NCBI GenBank assembly: GCA_938024995.1
Contig: CALJDU010000040.1
Span: 1-64,000, forward strand
DNA: 64,000 bases
Direction: 5' to 3'
Origin: an uncultured bacterium
Lineage (GTDB): Bacteria; Myxococcota_A; Polyangia; Polyangiales; Houyiibacteriaceae
A program made the translations under genes and the position numbers. Below are positions 19,408-28,916 of this stretch, in pieces. The notes below the pieces were generated by a model, which was given only the letters and a program-made list of their open reading frames with translations, ran no database searches and was not told the origin of the DNA. Numbering within the stretch: the first letter of the stretch is position 1; each line of letters begins with the position of its first letter.

Positions 19408-20319
19408 GTGGTCGATAAAGAGGACCCAGAAGGGCCGGCTTCGATCGAGGAGCGCGACCGCGACCTCCGGGATCGCCCAAGAAGCGATACCGGCGACCTC
19501 TTGATCGAGTCGACCTCCGTCAGCCGCCCGGCGCTGGACCAGGTTCAGCAGCACACCCGCAAGCTGACCGCGCCGCCGCTCGGGCTCCCAGACCCGGCGG
19601 CGGATGACCGCGACAGCTCCCCGCCCGCCCCGCGCCACATCCCCTTGCCCGCGGGCATCATGGGAGACAGCGCTTCGAAGAAAGAGCCGTCGGTCCCGAT
19701 CCCGCTCCCCCCTTCCCCGATGGCGCCTGACCTCGAGGAAGAGGAGGTCGAAGCGCCGGAGGAAGATGAGAGCGGGATCGATGGCTGGACCCGCCATCGA
19801 GAGGAGCGCTTCGCGAGCGAGACCGGTACGCGGCCCAGTCCGCGCGTACGGACCCGCTCCACGCAGCGCAAGCTGGGCCCACCGGAGACTCTTGAAAAGG
19901 ACGACGCGCTCAAGCTGGTCGACCGGAGCCGCAAGGAGTCCAAGCCGCTCGACCTGGCGACAGATATGTCGGAGCGGTTCGCGCTCGGCGACTACTCCGG
20001 CAGCCTGATCGCGGCCGAGCTCATCTTGGGGACCAACCCGTCCGATGCCTCTGCGCGCCGCTACGCGGACGCGTGCCGCGAGCGATTGGAGCAGCTCTAT
20101 TCATCGCGCCTCGGTGGGCTCGGACGAATCCCGCAGGTCGCCATCCCGGTGATCGAAATTCCGTGGCTGGGGCTCGACACCGACGCGGAGTCGATCCTCG
20201 GACTGGTCGATGGCCGCGCTCCGTTCAGCGAGCTGATCGAGCGGAGCGGCCTCGACCATGTGCAGGCCAGCAAGGCCCTCGTTCACCTGCTGGACCTCAA
20301 CGTAATCCGCGTCTCCTAG
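19408..20319 (+). CDS. companion of the DnaK paralog, Pro/Glu-rich with C-terminal winged-helix-like module
   Basis: The 303-residue protein begins at a GTG two bases after the DnaK stop. Residues 1 to about 170 are low complexity (Pro, Glu, Arg, Ser) and probably disordered. Residues 175-230 are helical and TPR-like (MSERFALGDYSGSLIAAELI). The end (about 250-303) carries a module with SILGLVDGRAPFSELIERSG that resembles the N-terminal module of the J-like protein upstream (LSQIDGKTALGDISDATG). I infer that these modules link the members of this chaperone set. No enzyme motif is present. Confidence 0.7.
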   Translation: MVDKEDPEGPASIEERDRDLRDRPRSDTGDLLIESTSVSRPALDQVQQHTRKLTAPPLGLPDPAADDRDSSPPAPRHIPLPAGIMGDSASKKEPSVPIPLPPSPMAPDLEEEEVEAPEEDESGIDGWTRHREERFASETGTRPSPRVRTRSTQRKLGPPETLEKDDALKLVDRSRKESKPLDLATDMSERFALGDYSGSLIAAELILGTNPSDASARRYADACRERLEQLYSSRLGGLGRIPQVAIPVIEIPWLGLDTDAESILGLVDGRAPFSELIERSGLDHVQASKALVHLLDLNVIRVS

Positions 20320-20372
20320 CAGGCATCGACTAACGGTTGCGCGCGTGGGTGGTCACGATATTCTCCCGCGCC

Positions 20373-21581
20373 ATGGCGTCCCCTAAGAAGATCCTCCTCG
20401 CTTACAGCGGTGGCCTCGACACCTCGGTCATCCTCACCTGGCTCAAAGAGCAATACGAAGGCGTGCCGGTCGTCGCGTTCTGCGCCGATGTCGGCCAGGG
20501 CGAAGAGCTCGACGGGCTCGATGAAAAGGCGAAGGCGACCGGCGCCGAGAAGTGCGTCATCGCCGACATCCGCGAAGAGTTTGTCCGCGATTTCTGTTTC
20601 CCGATGCTCCGCGCCAACGCGGTCTACGAAGGGAGCTACTTGCTGGGCACCTCGATCGCGCGCCCGGTGATCGCGAAAGCGATGATGGACGTCGCCAAAG
20701 AAGAAGGCTGCGACGCGATCGCGCACGGCGCGACCGGCAAAGGCAACGACCAGGTCCGCTTTGAGCTGACCGCGATGGCGATCGATCCCCGCGTCCAGGT
20801 CATCGCGCCCTGGCGCACCTGGGATCTGAAGTCGCGCACCGACTGCATGGACTACGCGAAGGCGCGGAACATCCCGATCGAGGCGACGGTCGACAAGCCA
20901 TACTCAATGGACGCCAACGCCTTCCACATCAGCTACGAGGGCGGAATTCTCGAGGACCCGTGGAACGAGCCGGACGAGTCGATCTTCCGGTGGACCAAGT
21001 CGCCGGCCGACGCCCCCGACACGCCGCGCTACGTGACCATCCGCTACGAAAAGGGAGACCCGGTCGCGGTCGACGGCGAAGAGCTGTCGCCGTTCGCGTT
21101 GCTCGAGAAGCTCAACGCGATCGGCAGCGAGCACGGCGTTGGCCGCGTTGATGTTGTCGAGAACCGCTTCGTCGGCATGAAGTCCCGCGGCGTCTACGAG
21201 ACCCCCGGCGGAACCATCCTCCACCACGCGCACCGCGCGATCGAGTCCATCGCGTGTGATCGCGAGGTGCTCCGCATTCGCGACACCCTCATCCCCGAGT
21301 ACGCCGCGATGGTCTACCGCGGTTTCTGGTTCGCCCCGGAGCGCACCATGCTCCAGACGCTGATCGACGAGGCGCAGAAGGACGTGACCGGCGAAGCGCG
21401 CATCAAGCTCTTCAAGGGGAACTGCATCGTCGCTGGCCGCCGCAGCCCGCGCACGCTCTACGATCCCGAGTTCGCGACCTTCGAGGCCGACGAGGTCTAC
21501 GACCAAGGTGACGCGACTGGCTTCATTCGCTTGAACGCGCTCCGTCTCCGGATCCGCGCGCTCCGCGAATTGAAGGGTTGA
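20373..21581 (+). CDS. argG: argininosuccinate synthase
   Basis: ArgG condenses citrulline and aspartate using ATP. Its 402 residues show the PP-loop KILLAYSGGLDTSVI at the N terminus, GATGKGNDQVRFEL, and YEGGILEDPWNEP, all typical of the bacterial enzyme. The ATG at 20373 matches the family start. It lies 53 bases after the chaperone companion gene on the same strand and may be read from the same transcript. Confidence 0.97.
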   Translation: MASPKKILLAYSGGLDTSVILTWLKEQYEGVPVVAFCADVGQGEELDGLDEKAKATGAEKCVIADIREEFVRDFCFPMLRANAVYEGSYLLGTSIARPVIAKAMMDVAKEEGCDAIAHGATGKGNDQVRFELTAMAIDPRVQVIAPWRTWDLKSRTDCMDYAKARNIPIEATVDKPYSMDANAFHISYEGGILEDPWNEPDESIFRWTKSPADAPDTPRYVTIRYEKGDPVAVDGEELSPFALLEKLNAIGSEHGVGRVDVVENRFVGMKSRGVYETPGGTILHHAHRAIESIACDREVLRIRDTLIPEYAAMVYRGFWFAPERTMLQTLIDEAQKDVTGEARIKLFKGNCIVAGRRSPRTLYDPEFATFEADEVYDQGDATGFIRLNALRLRIRALRELKG

Positions 21582-21677
21582 GCTACGTCCTGCGGCCCTG
21601 GTGCGACGAGATCGCGCACCCATCCCCGGACCGCGTCAGGTCCTACGTAGACGGCGCAACCGTTAGAGCGCTCGAAG

Positions 21678-21692
21678 CCGTCTGGTAGACGG
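21678..21692. terminator. possible hairpin between convergent argG and xerC
   Basis: CCGTCT and AGACGG form a 6-bp stem with a GGT loop in the 144-base gap between the converging genes. There is no T run on either side, so termination is only possible. Confidence 0.35.
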
Positions 21693-21725
21693 TCCGAAGC
21701 TAGACCGGTCGTTCAAACGCTCCAT

Positions 21726-22691
21726 CTACGTGTCGTCGCCGTCCGAGCGCGCGAGCGGATGGGCCTGATCGTAGACCTCCATGAGCCGGTCGACACTGAC
21801 GTGGGTGTAGCGCTGGGTCGTGGAGAGGCTCGCGTGACCGAGGAGCTCTTGGATGCTCCTCAGGTCTGCGCCGGCGTCGAGGAGATGCGTGGCGCAGGAG
21901 TGCCGCATGGCGTGCGGGTGGACGTCTGAGCGACCGGCGGCGATCCCGTAGCGTCGAACGACGTTTTGGATCTGCCGCACCGTCAGCGGCGTCCCGCGCT
22001 GGGAGAGAAAAAGGGCGCTCGGATCGGGCGCGCGCGTCTTGGTGCGGAGCGCACTTCGAACCTCGAGATATGCGCTGAGCGCTTCGCGACACTTGCTCCC
22101 CAGCGGTACAACGCGTTCCTTGTCGCCCTTGCCGATCACGCGCACTTCGCCAGCCGTCATGTCGAGCGCGTCCAGCGTCATCGCGCTGAGCTCGCTGACG
22201 CGGACGCCGCAACCGTAGAGCGTCTCGAGCATCGCGGTGTCACGTCGCGCGAGCCGCGGATCGCGACGGTCGTCTTTCGCAGGCGCTTCGACCAGGTCGA
22301 CAGACTCCTCCACGGACAGGAAGCGGGGGAGCCCGCGACCGAGCTTCGGCGATTTAAGAAGCGCCGCGGGGTTGTCTTTGATGATCCCGCGGCGCCTTAA
22401 GAACCCGTAGAAGGAGCGAAGCGTGCTGACCTTGCGCGCGATGGTGGCGGCGGAGAGCCTTGAAAAGAGCGACCCGAGGTAGGCGCGCAGGGCGACGAGG
22501 TCGAGGGCGTTCGCGTCGAGGGAGAGCTCCCGCTCTTGTGCCCACGTCGCGAACGCGCGGAGATCGCGACCGTACGTCTCGACCGTTCGGGGTGAGCTGC
22601 GGCGCTCGTCCCCGAGGTACTGAAGGAACGTCGCGATTTGCGCATCAAGCGCGGAACACGGGGCATCAGCGACCTTCACAGCGCGTGGCAT
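21726..22691 (-). CDS. xerC: tyrosine recombinase, XerC-like
   Basis: The 321-residue protein has an N-terminal SAM-like core-binding domain (LDAQIATFLQYLGDERRSS) and a C-terminal catalytic domain. The catalytic set is visible: Arg in YGCGVRVSEL, Lys in VIGKGDKERVVPLG, His and Arg in HPHAMRHSCATHLL, His in LLGHASLSTTQ and the nucleophile Tyr in RYTHV. This fits chromosome dimer resolution rather than phage integration: no phage genes, tRNA target or attachment sites are nearby. XerC and XerD cannot be separated with certainty by eye. Confidence 0.88.
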   Translation of the reverse strand: MPRAVKVADAPCSALDAQIATFLQYLGDERRSSPRTVETYGRDLRAFATWAQERELSLDANALDLVALRAYLGSLFSRLSAATIARKVSTLRSFYGFLRRRGIIKDNPAALLKSPKLGRGLPRFLSVEESVDLVEAPAKDDRRDPRLARRDTAMLETLYGCGVRVSELSAMTLDALDMTAGEVRVIGKGDKERVVPLGSKCREALSAYLEVRSALRTKTRAPDPSALFLSQRGTPLTVRQIQNVVRRYGIAAGRSDVHPHAMRHSCATHLLDAGADLRSIQELLGHASLSTTQRYTHVSVDRLMEVYDQAHPLARSDGDDT

Positions 22692-22809
22692 GGGCGCACC
22701 CTATCGCGGGCGCGTCGCGGTGCGCAGTTTGCTGCGGTCCATGGTCGGGGGAGAGGCAAAGCCAGACGCTGACGTTTGCGGCGGTCGATGAGCGGGAGGT
22801 CTTCGAAAA

Positions 22810-25131
22810 ATGACCCCATCCCGGACAGCTTGGGCCACACTTCTCGTCATGCTCGACAAGCCACAGCTCCGACCTTTTTGGCCTCTTCTCTACGTCGCGT
22901 GGTCTGACGGTGACCTCAGCGCGGACGAGCTTCGCGCGATCACGAAGACGATCGACGACACGCCTTGGCTCGACCCTGGCTCACGCGAAGAACTCGCGGG
23001 CTGGCTCTCGCCAGAGGAACCCCCGCGGCCGTCCCAGCTGAACGCGTTGCTCTCGCAAATCACGAGCGCGACGAACACGCTTGAACTGAAGTCGCGTTGC
23101 AGCTTGGCGGAGCTCGGTCTCGCGATCGGCGGAGGACAGGACGACGCGCAGACTCGCGCCGCACTCGAGGAGCTTCAGGAAGCGCTCGGGATGACGGGAG
23201 AGGACGCGGCGGGTGTGCTCCTCGGTTGTCATGAGCCGAAAGCAGAGGAAGCGAGCGAGGCGCGCTTCGATCCGCGCGCGATGCAGGCGGTGCTGGACGG
23301 GGAGTTCGCCGAAGCGAGGGAGCGCGCGCGCGCCTTCTTGAGCGACCCGGCGCACGTGACGAACTACGACCTCCCATACAAGGAGTACCGAGAGCAGATC
23401 TTCGAGTGGCTCAAGGAGCTCGGCGACGCGGGGCTCGGCGCGATCGCGTACCCCGGCGTCACGAGCGACGTCGAGAGTCTCGGCCCGTTCATGGTGACGT
23501 TCGAGACGCTCGGCCTCGGCGACCTCTCGTTGCTCGTGAAGTACGGCGTCCACTACGGGCTCTACGGCGGCAGCATCTATTCGCTCGGCAGCAAACGACA
23601 TCACGAGCAGTACCTCCCGAGCGCGGCGGACGTGTCGCTCCCTGGCTGTTTCGCGATGACCGAGCTCGGACACGGCAGCAACGTCATGGAGCTCGAGACG
23701 ACCGCGACCTACGACCACGCGACACGTGAGCTCGTCATTCACACGCCCAAGGAGTCCGCGCGCAAAGAGTGGATCGGGAACGCCGCGGCGCACGCGCAGA
23801 TGGCGAGCGTCTTTGCGCAGCTGATCGTGGACGGGGAATCCCACGGCGTTCACGCGGTCCTGGTTCGGATCCGAGACGAGCACGGCGCCGCGACGCCCGG
23901 GGTTCGGATCGGCGATTGCGGCCACAAGCTGGGCCTCAACGGCGTCGACAACGGGCGCCTCTGGTTTGAACAGGTTCGCGTGCCCGTGGACAACTTGCTC
24001 GATCGCTTCGCCGGCATCGACGAGGACGGTCAGTACGAGAGCGAGATCCCGGGCAAGGCCAAGCGCTTCTTCACGACGCTGGGTACGCTTGTCGGGGGCC
24101 GCGTGTCGGTCGCGGCAGGCGGGGTGAGCGCGTCCAAGGTCGGCGTGACCATCGCGACGCGTTACGCCGAGTCGCGCCGTCAATTTGGTAAGCCCGGTGA
24201 GCGCGAGGTGAAGGTGCTCGACTACCCGACGCACCAGCGCCGTCTGATGCCCGCGCTGGCCGCGACCTACGCGATGCACTTCGCCGTCGATCACTTGAGG
24301 ACGCGGTTCCTGGCGCGAACAGAAGAAGACGCGCGCGAAATCGAAGCGCTGGCCGCCGGGATTAAGGCGCTCGCGACGGAGCACGCGACGGTTACCTTGC
24401 AGTCGTGCCGAGAGGCTTGTGGCGGACAGGGCTACTTGTCGGCGAACCGGATCGGTCCGCTTAAGAGCGACACGGACGTCTTCACAACGTTTGAGGGCGA
24501 CAACATCGTGCTCTTGCAGCAGGTCGCGAAGGCGCTCCTGACGGACTTCCGAAAGCAGTTCGCGGACTCGCGCGTGCTGGGCACCTTGCGCTTCCTCGCG
24601 AACAAGGCGAGCCGCTCGGTCGCGCAGCGCAACCCCTACACCTCGCGCTTGACCGACGAAGCGCATCTGCGCGATCGCGATTTCCAGCTCGGGCTCTTTC
24701 GTTTCCGTGAGCGGCAGCTGGTCGACGCGGGCGCGATGCGGCTGCAAAAGCGAATTCAGAAAACGGGCGACTCGTTCACCGCGTTCCTGGAGGTTCAGAA
24801 CCACATCATCGCGATGGCGCGCGCACACGTCGAGGTCGTCGTGCTCGAAGCGTTCGTGAACGCGGTCGCGAAGACCGAGGATCCCGCGTGCAAGGCGGCG
24901 CTCGATCGCTTGTGCGATCTCTGGGCGCTCGGGCGCATCGAGGCCGACCTGGGCTGGTTCATGGAGAACGGCGCGGTTGAGGCGAGCAAGGCCAAGGCGG
25001 TACGTGACCGCATCGACGCCTTGTGCGCAGAGGTGCGCAAGGACGCGCTCCCGCTGTGTGACGCGTTCGGGATCCCGGACACATGCTTGAGCGCGCCGAT
25101 CGCGTTCGGGGATCCAGCGCAGCGCTTGTAG
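22810..25131 (+). CDS. acyl-CoA oxidase-like flavoprotein with N-terminal TerB-like domain
   Basis: The 773-residue protein starts at an ATG with GGGAGGT nine bases upstream. Residues about 20-135 are a helical TerB-like domain (LYVAWSDGDLSADELRAI). The rest matches acyl-CoA oxidases: GCFAMTELGHGSNV at the flavin site, RVSVAAGGVSASKVG, ACGGQGYLSANRIG and TFEGDNIVLLQQVAK. Acyl-CoA oxidases introduce the trans-2 double bond in fatty acyl-CoA and pass electrons to oxygen; oxidase versus dehydrogenase activity is not proven here. The long-chain acyl-CoA synthetase at 26770-28611 is a plausible pathway neighbour. Confidence 0.88.
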   Translation: MTPSRTAWATLLVMLDKPQLRPFWPLLYVAWSDGDLSADELRAITKTIDDTPWLDPGSREELAGWLSPEEPPRPSQLNALLSQITSATNTLELKSRCSLAELGLAIGGGQDDAQTRAALEELQEALGMTGEDAAGVLLGCHEPKAEEASEARFDPRAMQAVLDGEFAEARERARAFLSDPAHVTNYDLPYKEYREQIFEWLKELGDAGLGAIAYPGVTSDVESLGPFMVTFETLGLGDLSLLVKYGVHYGLYGGSIYSLGSKRHHEQYLPSAADVSLPGCFAMTELGHGSNVMELETTATYDHATRELVIHTPKESARKEWIGNAAAHAQMASVFAQLIVDGESHGVHAVLVRIRDEHGAATPGVRIGDCGHKLGLNGVDNGRLWFEQVRVPVDNLLDRFAGIDEDGQYESEIPGKAKRFFTTLGTLVGGRVSVAAGGVSASKVGVTIATRYAESRRQFGKPGEREVKVLDYPTHQRRLMPALAATYAMHFAVDHLRTRFLARTEEDAREIEALAAGIKALATEHATVTLQSCREACGGQGYLSANRIGPLKSDTDVFTTFEGDNIVLLQQVAKALLTDFRKQFADSRVLGTLRFLANKASRSVAQRNPYTSRLTDEAHLRDRDFQLGLFRFRERQLVDAGAMRLQKRIQKTGDSFTAFLEVQNHIIAMARAHVEVVVLEAFVNAVAKTEDPACKAALDRLCDLWALGRIEADLGWFMENGAVEASKAKAVRDRIDALCAEVRKDALPLCDAFGIPDTCLSAPIAFGDPAQRL

Positions 25132-25178
25132 TCCGTGTGGTTGTTCGCGCCTTTCACGCTCACCTGTTAAAGGTCGCT

Positions 25179-26192
25179 ATGCGAAACGCTCTGTTCTTCT
25201 CCCTGGTCCTCGGCGCCTGCTCAGGACCACGAGCGACGCCGCCTGCCCAAGTCCCGGTCTCGCCGATCGCGGAGGCCGAACCCGCTCCGCTCCAGGCGTT
25301 CCACAGCGACGCCCACGTGATCTTCGAGACGGAGGCCGACCTCGGAGGCGACGCGCTCGAGCCTGTCCGTCTCCACCAGGACGGCATCTTGAGGGTGGGA
25401 ACCGCCGGCGCGCGCGTCGCCGAAGGTCTCGGGAGCTCGTTCAGCGAGAGCCTCTTCGGGGTACCCGTGCCGGGTCACGTCATCATCGGCATCCCGCAAT
25501 CGGACGAAGAAGATCCGCCCCGCCGGTGGATCGTGTTCAAGCACGAAAACAACCAGCTCACGATCGTCTTCGATCAGGTGCTCCCGAACCAGTACGTCGA
25601 CAGCCTCGAGCTCGAGATCAACGCAGGCGAGTTCTCGGTCGGCGAGACCTACAACACGACCTGTGATCGGTACTGGGCGCCGCGCAACTACGAAGGCATG
25701 GGAGACGACATGGAGGTCGCGGTTCCCGTCGAGTCCGAGCGCATCGTCTTTCGCGACAACGAAGAGGTACGGCGCGAGCCAACCGGACAAACGGTCGACT
25801 GCCGAGGCGGGATCGCGGCCTGCCCCTTCGTCTACTTGGTCGACGGCGATGACGAAGAGTTGATGGGCGAGGTGCTCCGCAACGTCCGAGGCGAGGACGC
25901 CTACACGACTCAAGGGCTCGCCCTCACTGGCGACGCGGGTGAGGAGATCACCATCGTCGTGCGCGAAGAAAAGCCAGAGGTCACGTTCCTCGACCACGTC
26001 GCGCTGGTCGTCGGCGGTCAGGCGGTCGCGCCGGAGCAATGCGCCGCGATGCCGGCGCCCGCGTTCTGCGAAGCGGATCACGTCCCACACCGGTTGGCGG
26101 AGGGGGAGGAACTGACGCTCACGTTCCGCGCTCCGGCAGGGTCACGAGAACTGGTCGCGACCGGCTACTACATCCCCGTTCCGCCGCGCTGA
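25179..26192 (+). CDS. putative lipoprotein, 337 residues
   Basis: The ATG at 25179 follows an AAAGG site and gives a lipoprotein signal, MRNALFFSLVLGACSG, with the lipobox Cys near residue 14. The mature part is acidic and strand-rich without a recognised domain. It contains four or five cysteines (for example NTTCDRYWAPRNY and TVDCRGGIAACPF), possibly disulfide-bonded. The function is unknown. It follows the acyl-CoA oxidase gene by about 47 bases on the same strand. Confidence 0.75.
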   Translation: MRNALFFSLVLGACSGPRATPPAQVPVSPIAEAEPAPLQAFHSDAHVIFETEADLGGDALEPVRLHQDGILRVGTAGARVAEGLGSSFSESLFGVPVPGHVIIGIPQSDEEDPPRRWIVFKHENNQLTIVFDQVLPNQYVDSLELEINAGEFSVGETYNTTCDRYWAPRNYEGMGDDMEVAVPVESERIVFRDNEEVRREPTGQTVDCRGGIAACPFVYLVDGDDEELMGEVLRNVRGEDAYTTQGLALTGDAGEEITIVVREEKPEVTFLDHVALVVGGQAVAPEQCAAMPAPAFCEADHVPHRLAEGEELTLTFRAPAGSRELVATGYYIPVPPR

Positions 26193-26240
26193 CCCATCAA
26201 ACGCGCAAGGACTCGCGTAGTACGTGAAGCGGCGCGCCTT

Positions 26241-26259
26241 CGGCGAGCGTCGCTCGCCG
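26241..26259. terminator. bidirectional hairpin between convergent lipoprotein genes
   Basis: A perfect 8-bp inverted repeat, CGGCGAGC and GCTCGCCG, has a 3-base GTC loop and sits in the 68-base gap between the two converging genes. It is very stable but lacks a T run. Confidence 0.5.
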
Positions 26260-26260
26260 T

Positions 26261-26770
26261 TCAGATTCCGCAGGTGCTGAACGGGTCTGGGGTGTCGTCG
26301 TCGAAGATGTCTTCGCACCGTCGGAGCTCACGCTGCTCTAGCGCGAGACACGCAGCGGAAGCCTCAGCTCCGCAGCCCATTTCCTCGCGGCACGCCGCGC
26401 TCGCTTCCAGTCCATCGGTCAAGCACTCGAAAGCTTCGATGTCTTCGGCGGTCGCGCCTCGAAACTCTTCGTCCAAGCACGTGATCGACGGCGCGAAGTC
26501 CTCCGCGGTCTCCAGGCAGGCTTCAACGCTCGGTGACGCCCCGGCCTCGACCTCGCACGCGCACCCGTTCTGATTGAACTGTTGGGTGAGCGCGCGCCAA
26601 CGCGGAGTCAGCGGGTGCTCGGCTGTTCCCGCATCGTCCGCTCCTGCATCCGAGCCCGCGTCCGCACCGGTGTCGTCCCCGGCGTCGCCAGGATCGTGAG
26701 AGCTCCCGCAGCCAACGAAGACCACGGCGAAGAGCAACACCGCGAGATGGGTAAGACCCCCCGACCTCAT
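26261..26770 (-). CDS. small Cys-rich lipoprotein
   Basis: This 169-residue lipoprotein has a clear signal (AVLLFAVVFVGCGSS) followed by a Gly-Asp-Ala linker (DAGDDTGADAGSDAG), the composition common in myxobacterial surface lipoproteins. The folded part carries many paired cysteines (GCACEVEAG, ACLETAEDF, CLDEEF, CLTDG, ACREEMGCG, ACLALEQ), suggesting a disulfide-stapled helical bundle. Its ATG overlaps the stop of the acyl-CoA synthetase by one base (TGATG), so the two are likely translated together. The function is unknown. Confidence 0.75.
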   Translation of the reverse strand: MRSGGLTHLAVLLFAVVFVGCGSSHDPGDAGDDTGADAGSDAGADDAGTAEHPLTPRWRALTQQFNQNGCACEVEAGASPSVEACLETAEDFAPSITCLDEEFRGATAEDIEAFECLTDGLEASAACREEMGCGAEASAACLALEQRELRRCEDIFDDDTPDPFSTCGI

Positions 26771-28611
26771 CAGCTCGGCTTCTTGGCGCTCGTGTACATG
26801 TCGTCGATGAGATCCGAGTAGCGCGAGTAGACGACCTTGCGCTTCACCTTGAGCGACGCCGTGAGCAAGCCGCCCTCCACCGTCATCGGTTCGACGAGTC
26901 GGAAGTACTTGATGGTCTCGTACTTCGCGAGGTCTCCGTTCACCTCGTCGACGTGCGCCTGCACCGCGGCCTTGACCGCGTCACTGTCGCGCACCGCAGG
27001 GTTCCCGGTCTGCTGTGACCACTCCGCGAGCTCTTCCGGGTCGATCGCGATGAGCGCGGTGACGTAGTTGCGCGTATCCGCGACGGTCACGCACTCCTGA
27101 ATGATCGGGAGCAGCTTGATCTCGCCTTCGATCTTGTTCGGCGCGATGTACTTGCCACCGCTCGTCTTCATCAGCTCCTTCTTACGGCCCGTGATCTTCA
27201 CGAAGCCTTCGCCATCTTGGCTTCCCAGGTCGCCCGTCATGAACCAGCCATCGGCGTCGAACGCTTCGGCGGTCGCTTCCTCGCGGTTGAGGTACCCCGA
27301 CGTGATGTTCGAGCCCTTCGCGAGGATCTCGCCGTCGTCCGCGATCTTGATCTGGATGTCGCCAATCGGCAGGCCGACCGTTCCAACCTTGATCCTGCCG
27401 GGGAGGTTCGACGTGAGGCCCGGACAGGTCTCCGTCAGGCCGTACGCCTCGAGCAGGTCCACGCCCATCGCGAGAAAGAACTTGTGGACGTCCGCGTTGA
27501 GCGGCGCGGAACCCGACAGGAGCGCCTGTGCGCGGTCGAAGCCCAAGCGCGCGCGAAGCTTGCTCAAGACCAGCTTGTCCGCGAACCGAAGCCGGAACTT
27601 GAGCCCACCGGGGAGCGGCTTGCCCTCGCAGCGGTACGGCACGGTCTCGAGGCCCACGCGGACCGCCCAGTGAAAGAGCTTCTGCCGAATCGGTGGGGCG
27701 CCCGCGACCGCGGTCTCAATGCGTGCCTTCATCTTTTCGAAGACACGCGGCGCGGCAGGGAAGAAACCAGGACGGGTCGCGCCAAGGTCGGCTCCCAACG
27801 TGGGGATCGACGAGATCACGATCGGTAGGTTGAAGAACGGGGCGCTCAGCTCGATGAGGCGACCGAAGCTGTGCGCGAGCGGCAGGAAGAGAAACATGCC
27901 GCCCTCGCGCATGGACGGGCCGATCATCCCAGACGACTGCGCCTTCTCAAGCATCCCGAGCATGTTGTCGTTGGTCTGAATGACGCCCTTGGGCGGACCC
28001 GTGGTCCCGGACGTGTACGTGTAGGTGCAGACGAGCTCGCGGGACGCGGTGTCCTCGGCGCGTCGTTTGCGCTCCGCGGCGGTCTCCTCAAGCTTCTCTT
28101 TGCCGCGCGCCTTCAGGTCGTCGAGGCTCTCCCAATCGTCGGCCGGCGCGACCCCGTTCGTGTTGATCACGACGATGTGGCGAACCTTCACGGCGGCGGC
28201 GGGATACTCCCGCTTGAAGAACGTGAAGCCGCGCTGCATCTCCCGGACCTTGTCGAGCTGGTCGCCGTTCTCGCAGATCGCGACCACGCACTCGGTATCG
28301 GTGTGGAGGTAGCCCACCTCTGGCGGCAGGAGCGTCGCGTACACGGGGACGGTGCGCAGACCGACCGAAAGCGCGGCGAAGTCGCAAGCGATCCACTCTG
28401 GACTCGTGTTGCCCAAGATCGAGATCGCGGCGCGATCCGGCAGGTCATCGATCGCCGTCAGCAATCCGGAGGCGATGACCTCCATCTCCGCGCCGAGCTC
28501 CTTCCAGTGTACGTCCTTCCAGCTCTCCCCGACCTTGTGACGGATCGCGGTGTCGTTGGGGTTCTTCTGAATGCAATCAAGGATGCACTGACCGATCGAA
28601 GCGTGAGCCAT
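26770..28611 (-). CDS. long-chain acyl-CoA synthetase (AMP-forming)
   Basis: The enzyme activates fatty acids to acyl-CoA through an acyl-adenylate. The chosen ATG at 28611 follows GGAGGA five bases upstream and gives 613 residues; the frame extends further but without a ribosome site. The AMP-binding P-loop-like motif TYTSGTTGPPKGV, the LEAYGLTETCPG motif, the WFMTGDLGSQDGEGFVKI hinge region and the KELMKTSGGKYIAP segment identify the FadD/ACSL branch. It ends by overlapping the start of the Cys-rich lipoprotein gene. Confidence 0.93.
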   Translation of the reverse strand: MAHASIGQCILDCIQKNPNDTAIRHKVGESWKDVHWKELGAEMEVIASGLLTAIDDLPDRAAISILGNTSPEWIACDFAALSVGLRTVPVYATLLPPEVGYLHTDTECVVAICENGDQLDKVREMQRGFTFFKREYPAAAVKVRHIVVINTNGVAPADDWESLDDLKARGKEKLEETAAERKRRAEDTASRELVCTYTYTSGTTGPPKGVIQTNDNMLGMLEKAQSSGMIGPSMREGGMFLFLPLAHSFGRLIELSAPFFNLPIVISSIPTLGADLGATRPGFFPAAPRVFEKMKARIETAVAGAPPIRQKLFHWAVRVGLETVPYRCEGKPLPGGLKFRLRFADKLVLSKLRARLGFDRAQALLSGSAPLNADVHKFFLAMGVDLLEAYGLTETCPGLTSNLPGRIKVGTVGLPIGDIQIKIADDGEILAKGSNITSGYLNREEATAEAFDADGWFMTGDLGSQDGEGFVKITGRKKELMKTSGGKYIAPNKIEGEIKLLPIIQECVTVADTRNYVTALIAIDPEELAEWSQQTGNPAVRDSDAVKAAVQAHVDEVNGDLAKYETIKYFRLVEPMTVEGGLLTASLKVKRKVVYSRYSDLIDDMYTSAKKPS

Positions 28612-28916
28612 TTGTCCTCCGGGTGATCCGGGCAAGAGGGGCGCGGCGGCGATCGCCCGCGCGGCCGGGAGTCGGCCACGGGGAGAATATGGAAAGCCAC
28701 GCGCGGAGAAAAGCCCCAACTGATTCAGGCCGTGGATCCCATTTGCCGGCCCATAAGCGACCTCGTCCGTCGTTTTGGAGAATGAACACTACGCGAGGCG
28801 GACGTATGCCCCCCTTTCGGTGCGCCACCGGTTTCGCTCGCCCATCTCGACGTTCTTGGGGCGTCGTGTCACCTCGACGCGACACGCGGAACAGCGCCTG
28901 TTCCCCCGAAGCACAA
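28612..28916. other. 305-base intergenic region between hslU and the acyl-CoA synthetase gene
   Basis: No open frame here looks coding on either strand. It should hold the promoter of the acyl-CoA synthetase gene (minus strand) and the 3' end of hslU. Apart from the hairpin at 28888-28904 and the GGAGGA ribosome site near 28616-28621, I saw nothing definite. Confidence 0.5.
28888..28904 (-). terminator. hairpin just downstream of hslU
   Basis: GGAACAG and CTGTTCC form a perfect 7-bp stem with a 3-base loop, 12 bases after the hslU stop. No T run follows on the minus strand, so this is either a weak terminator or a transcript-end stabiliser. Confidence 0.4.

Noticed and set aside
21726..22691. 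integrase of a mobile element
   Set aside because: The recombinase fits chromosomal XerC; no attachment repeats, tRNA target or phage/plasmid genes are nearby.
22981..24828. 615-codon minus-strand open frame
   Set aside because: Antisense to the acyl-CoA oxidase gene; Arg/Val-rich translation typical of shadows.
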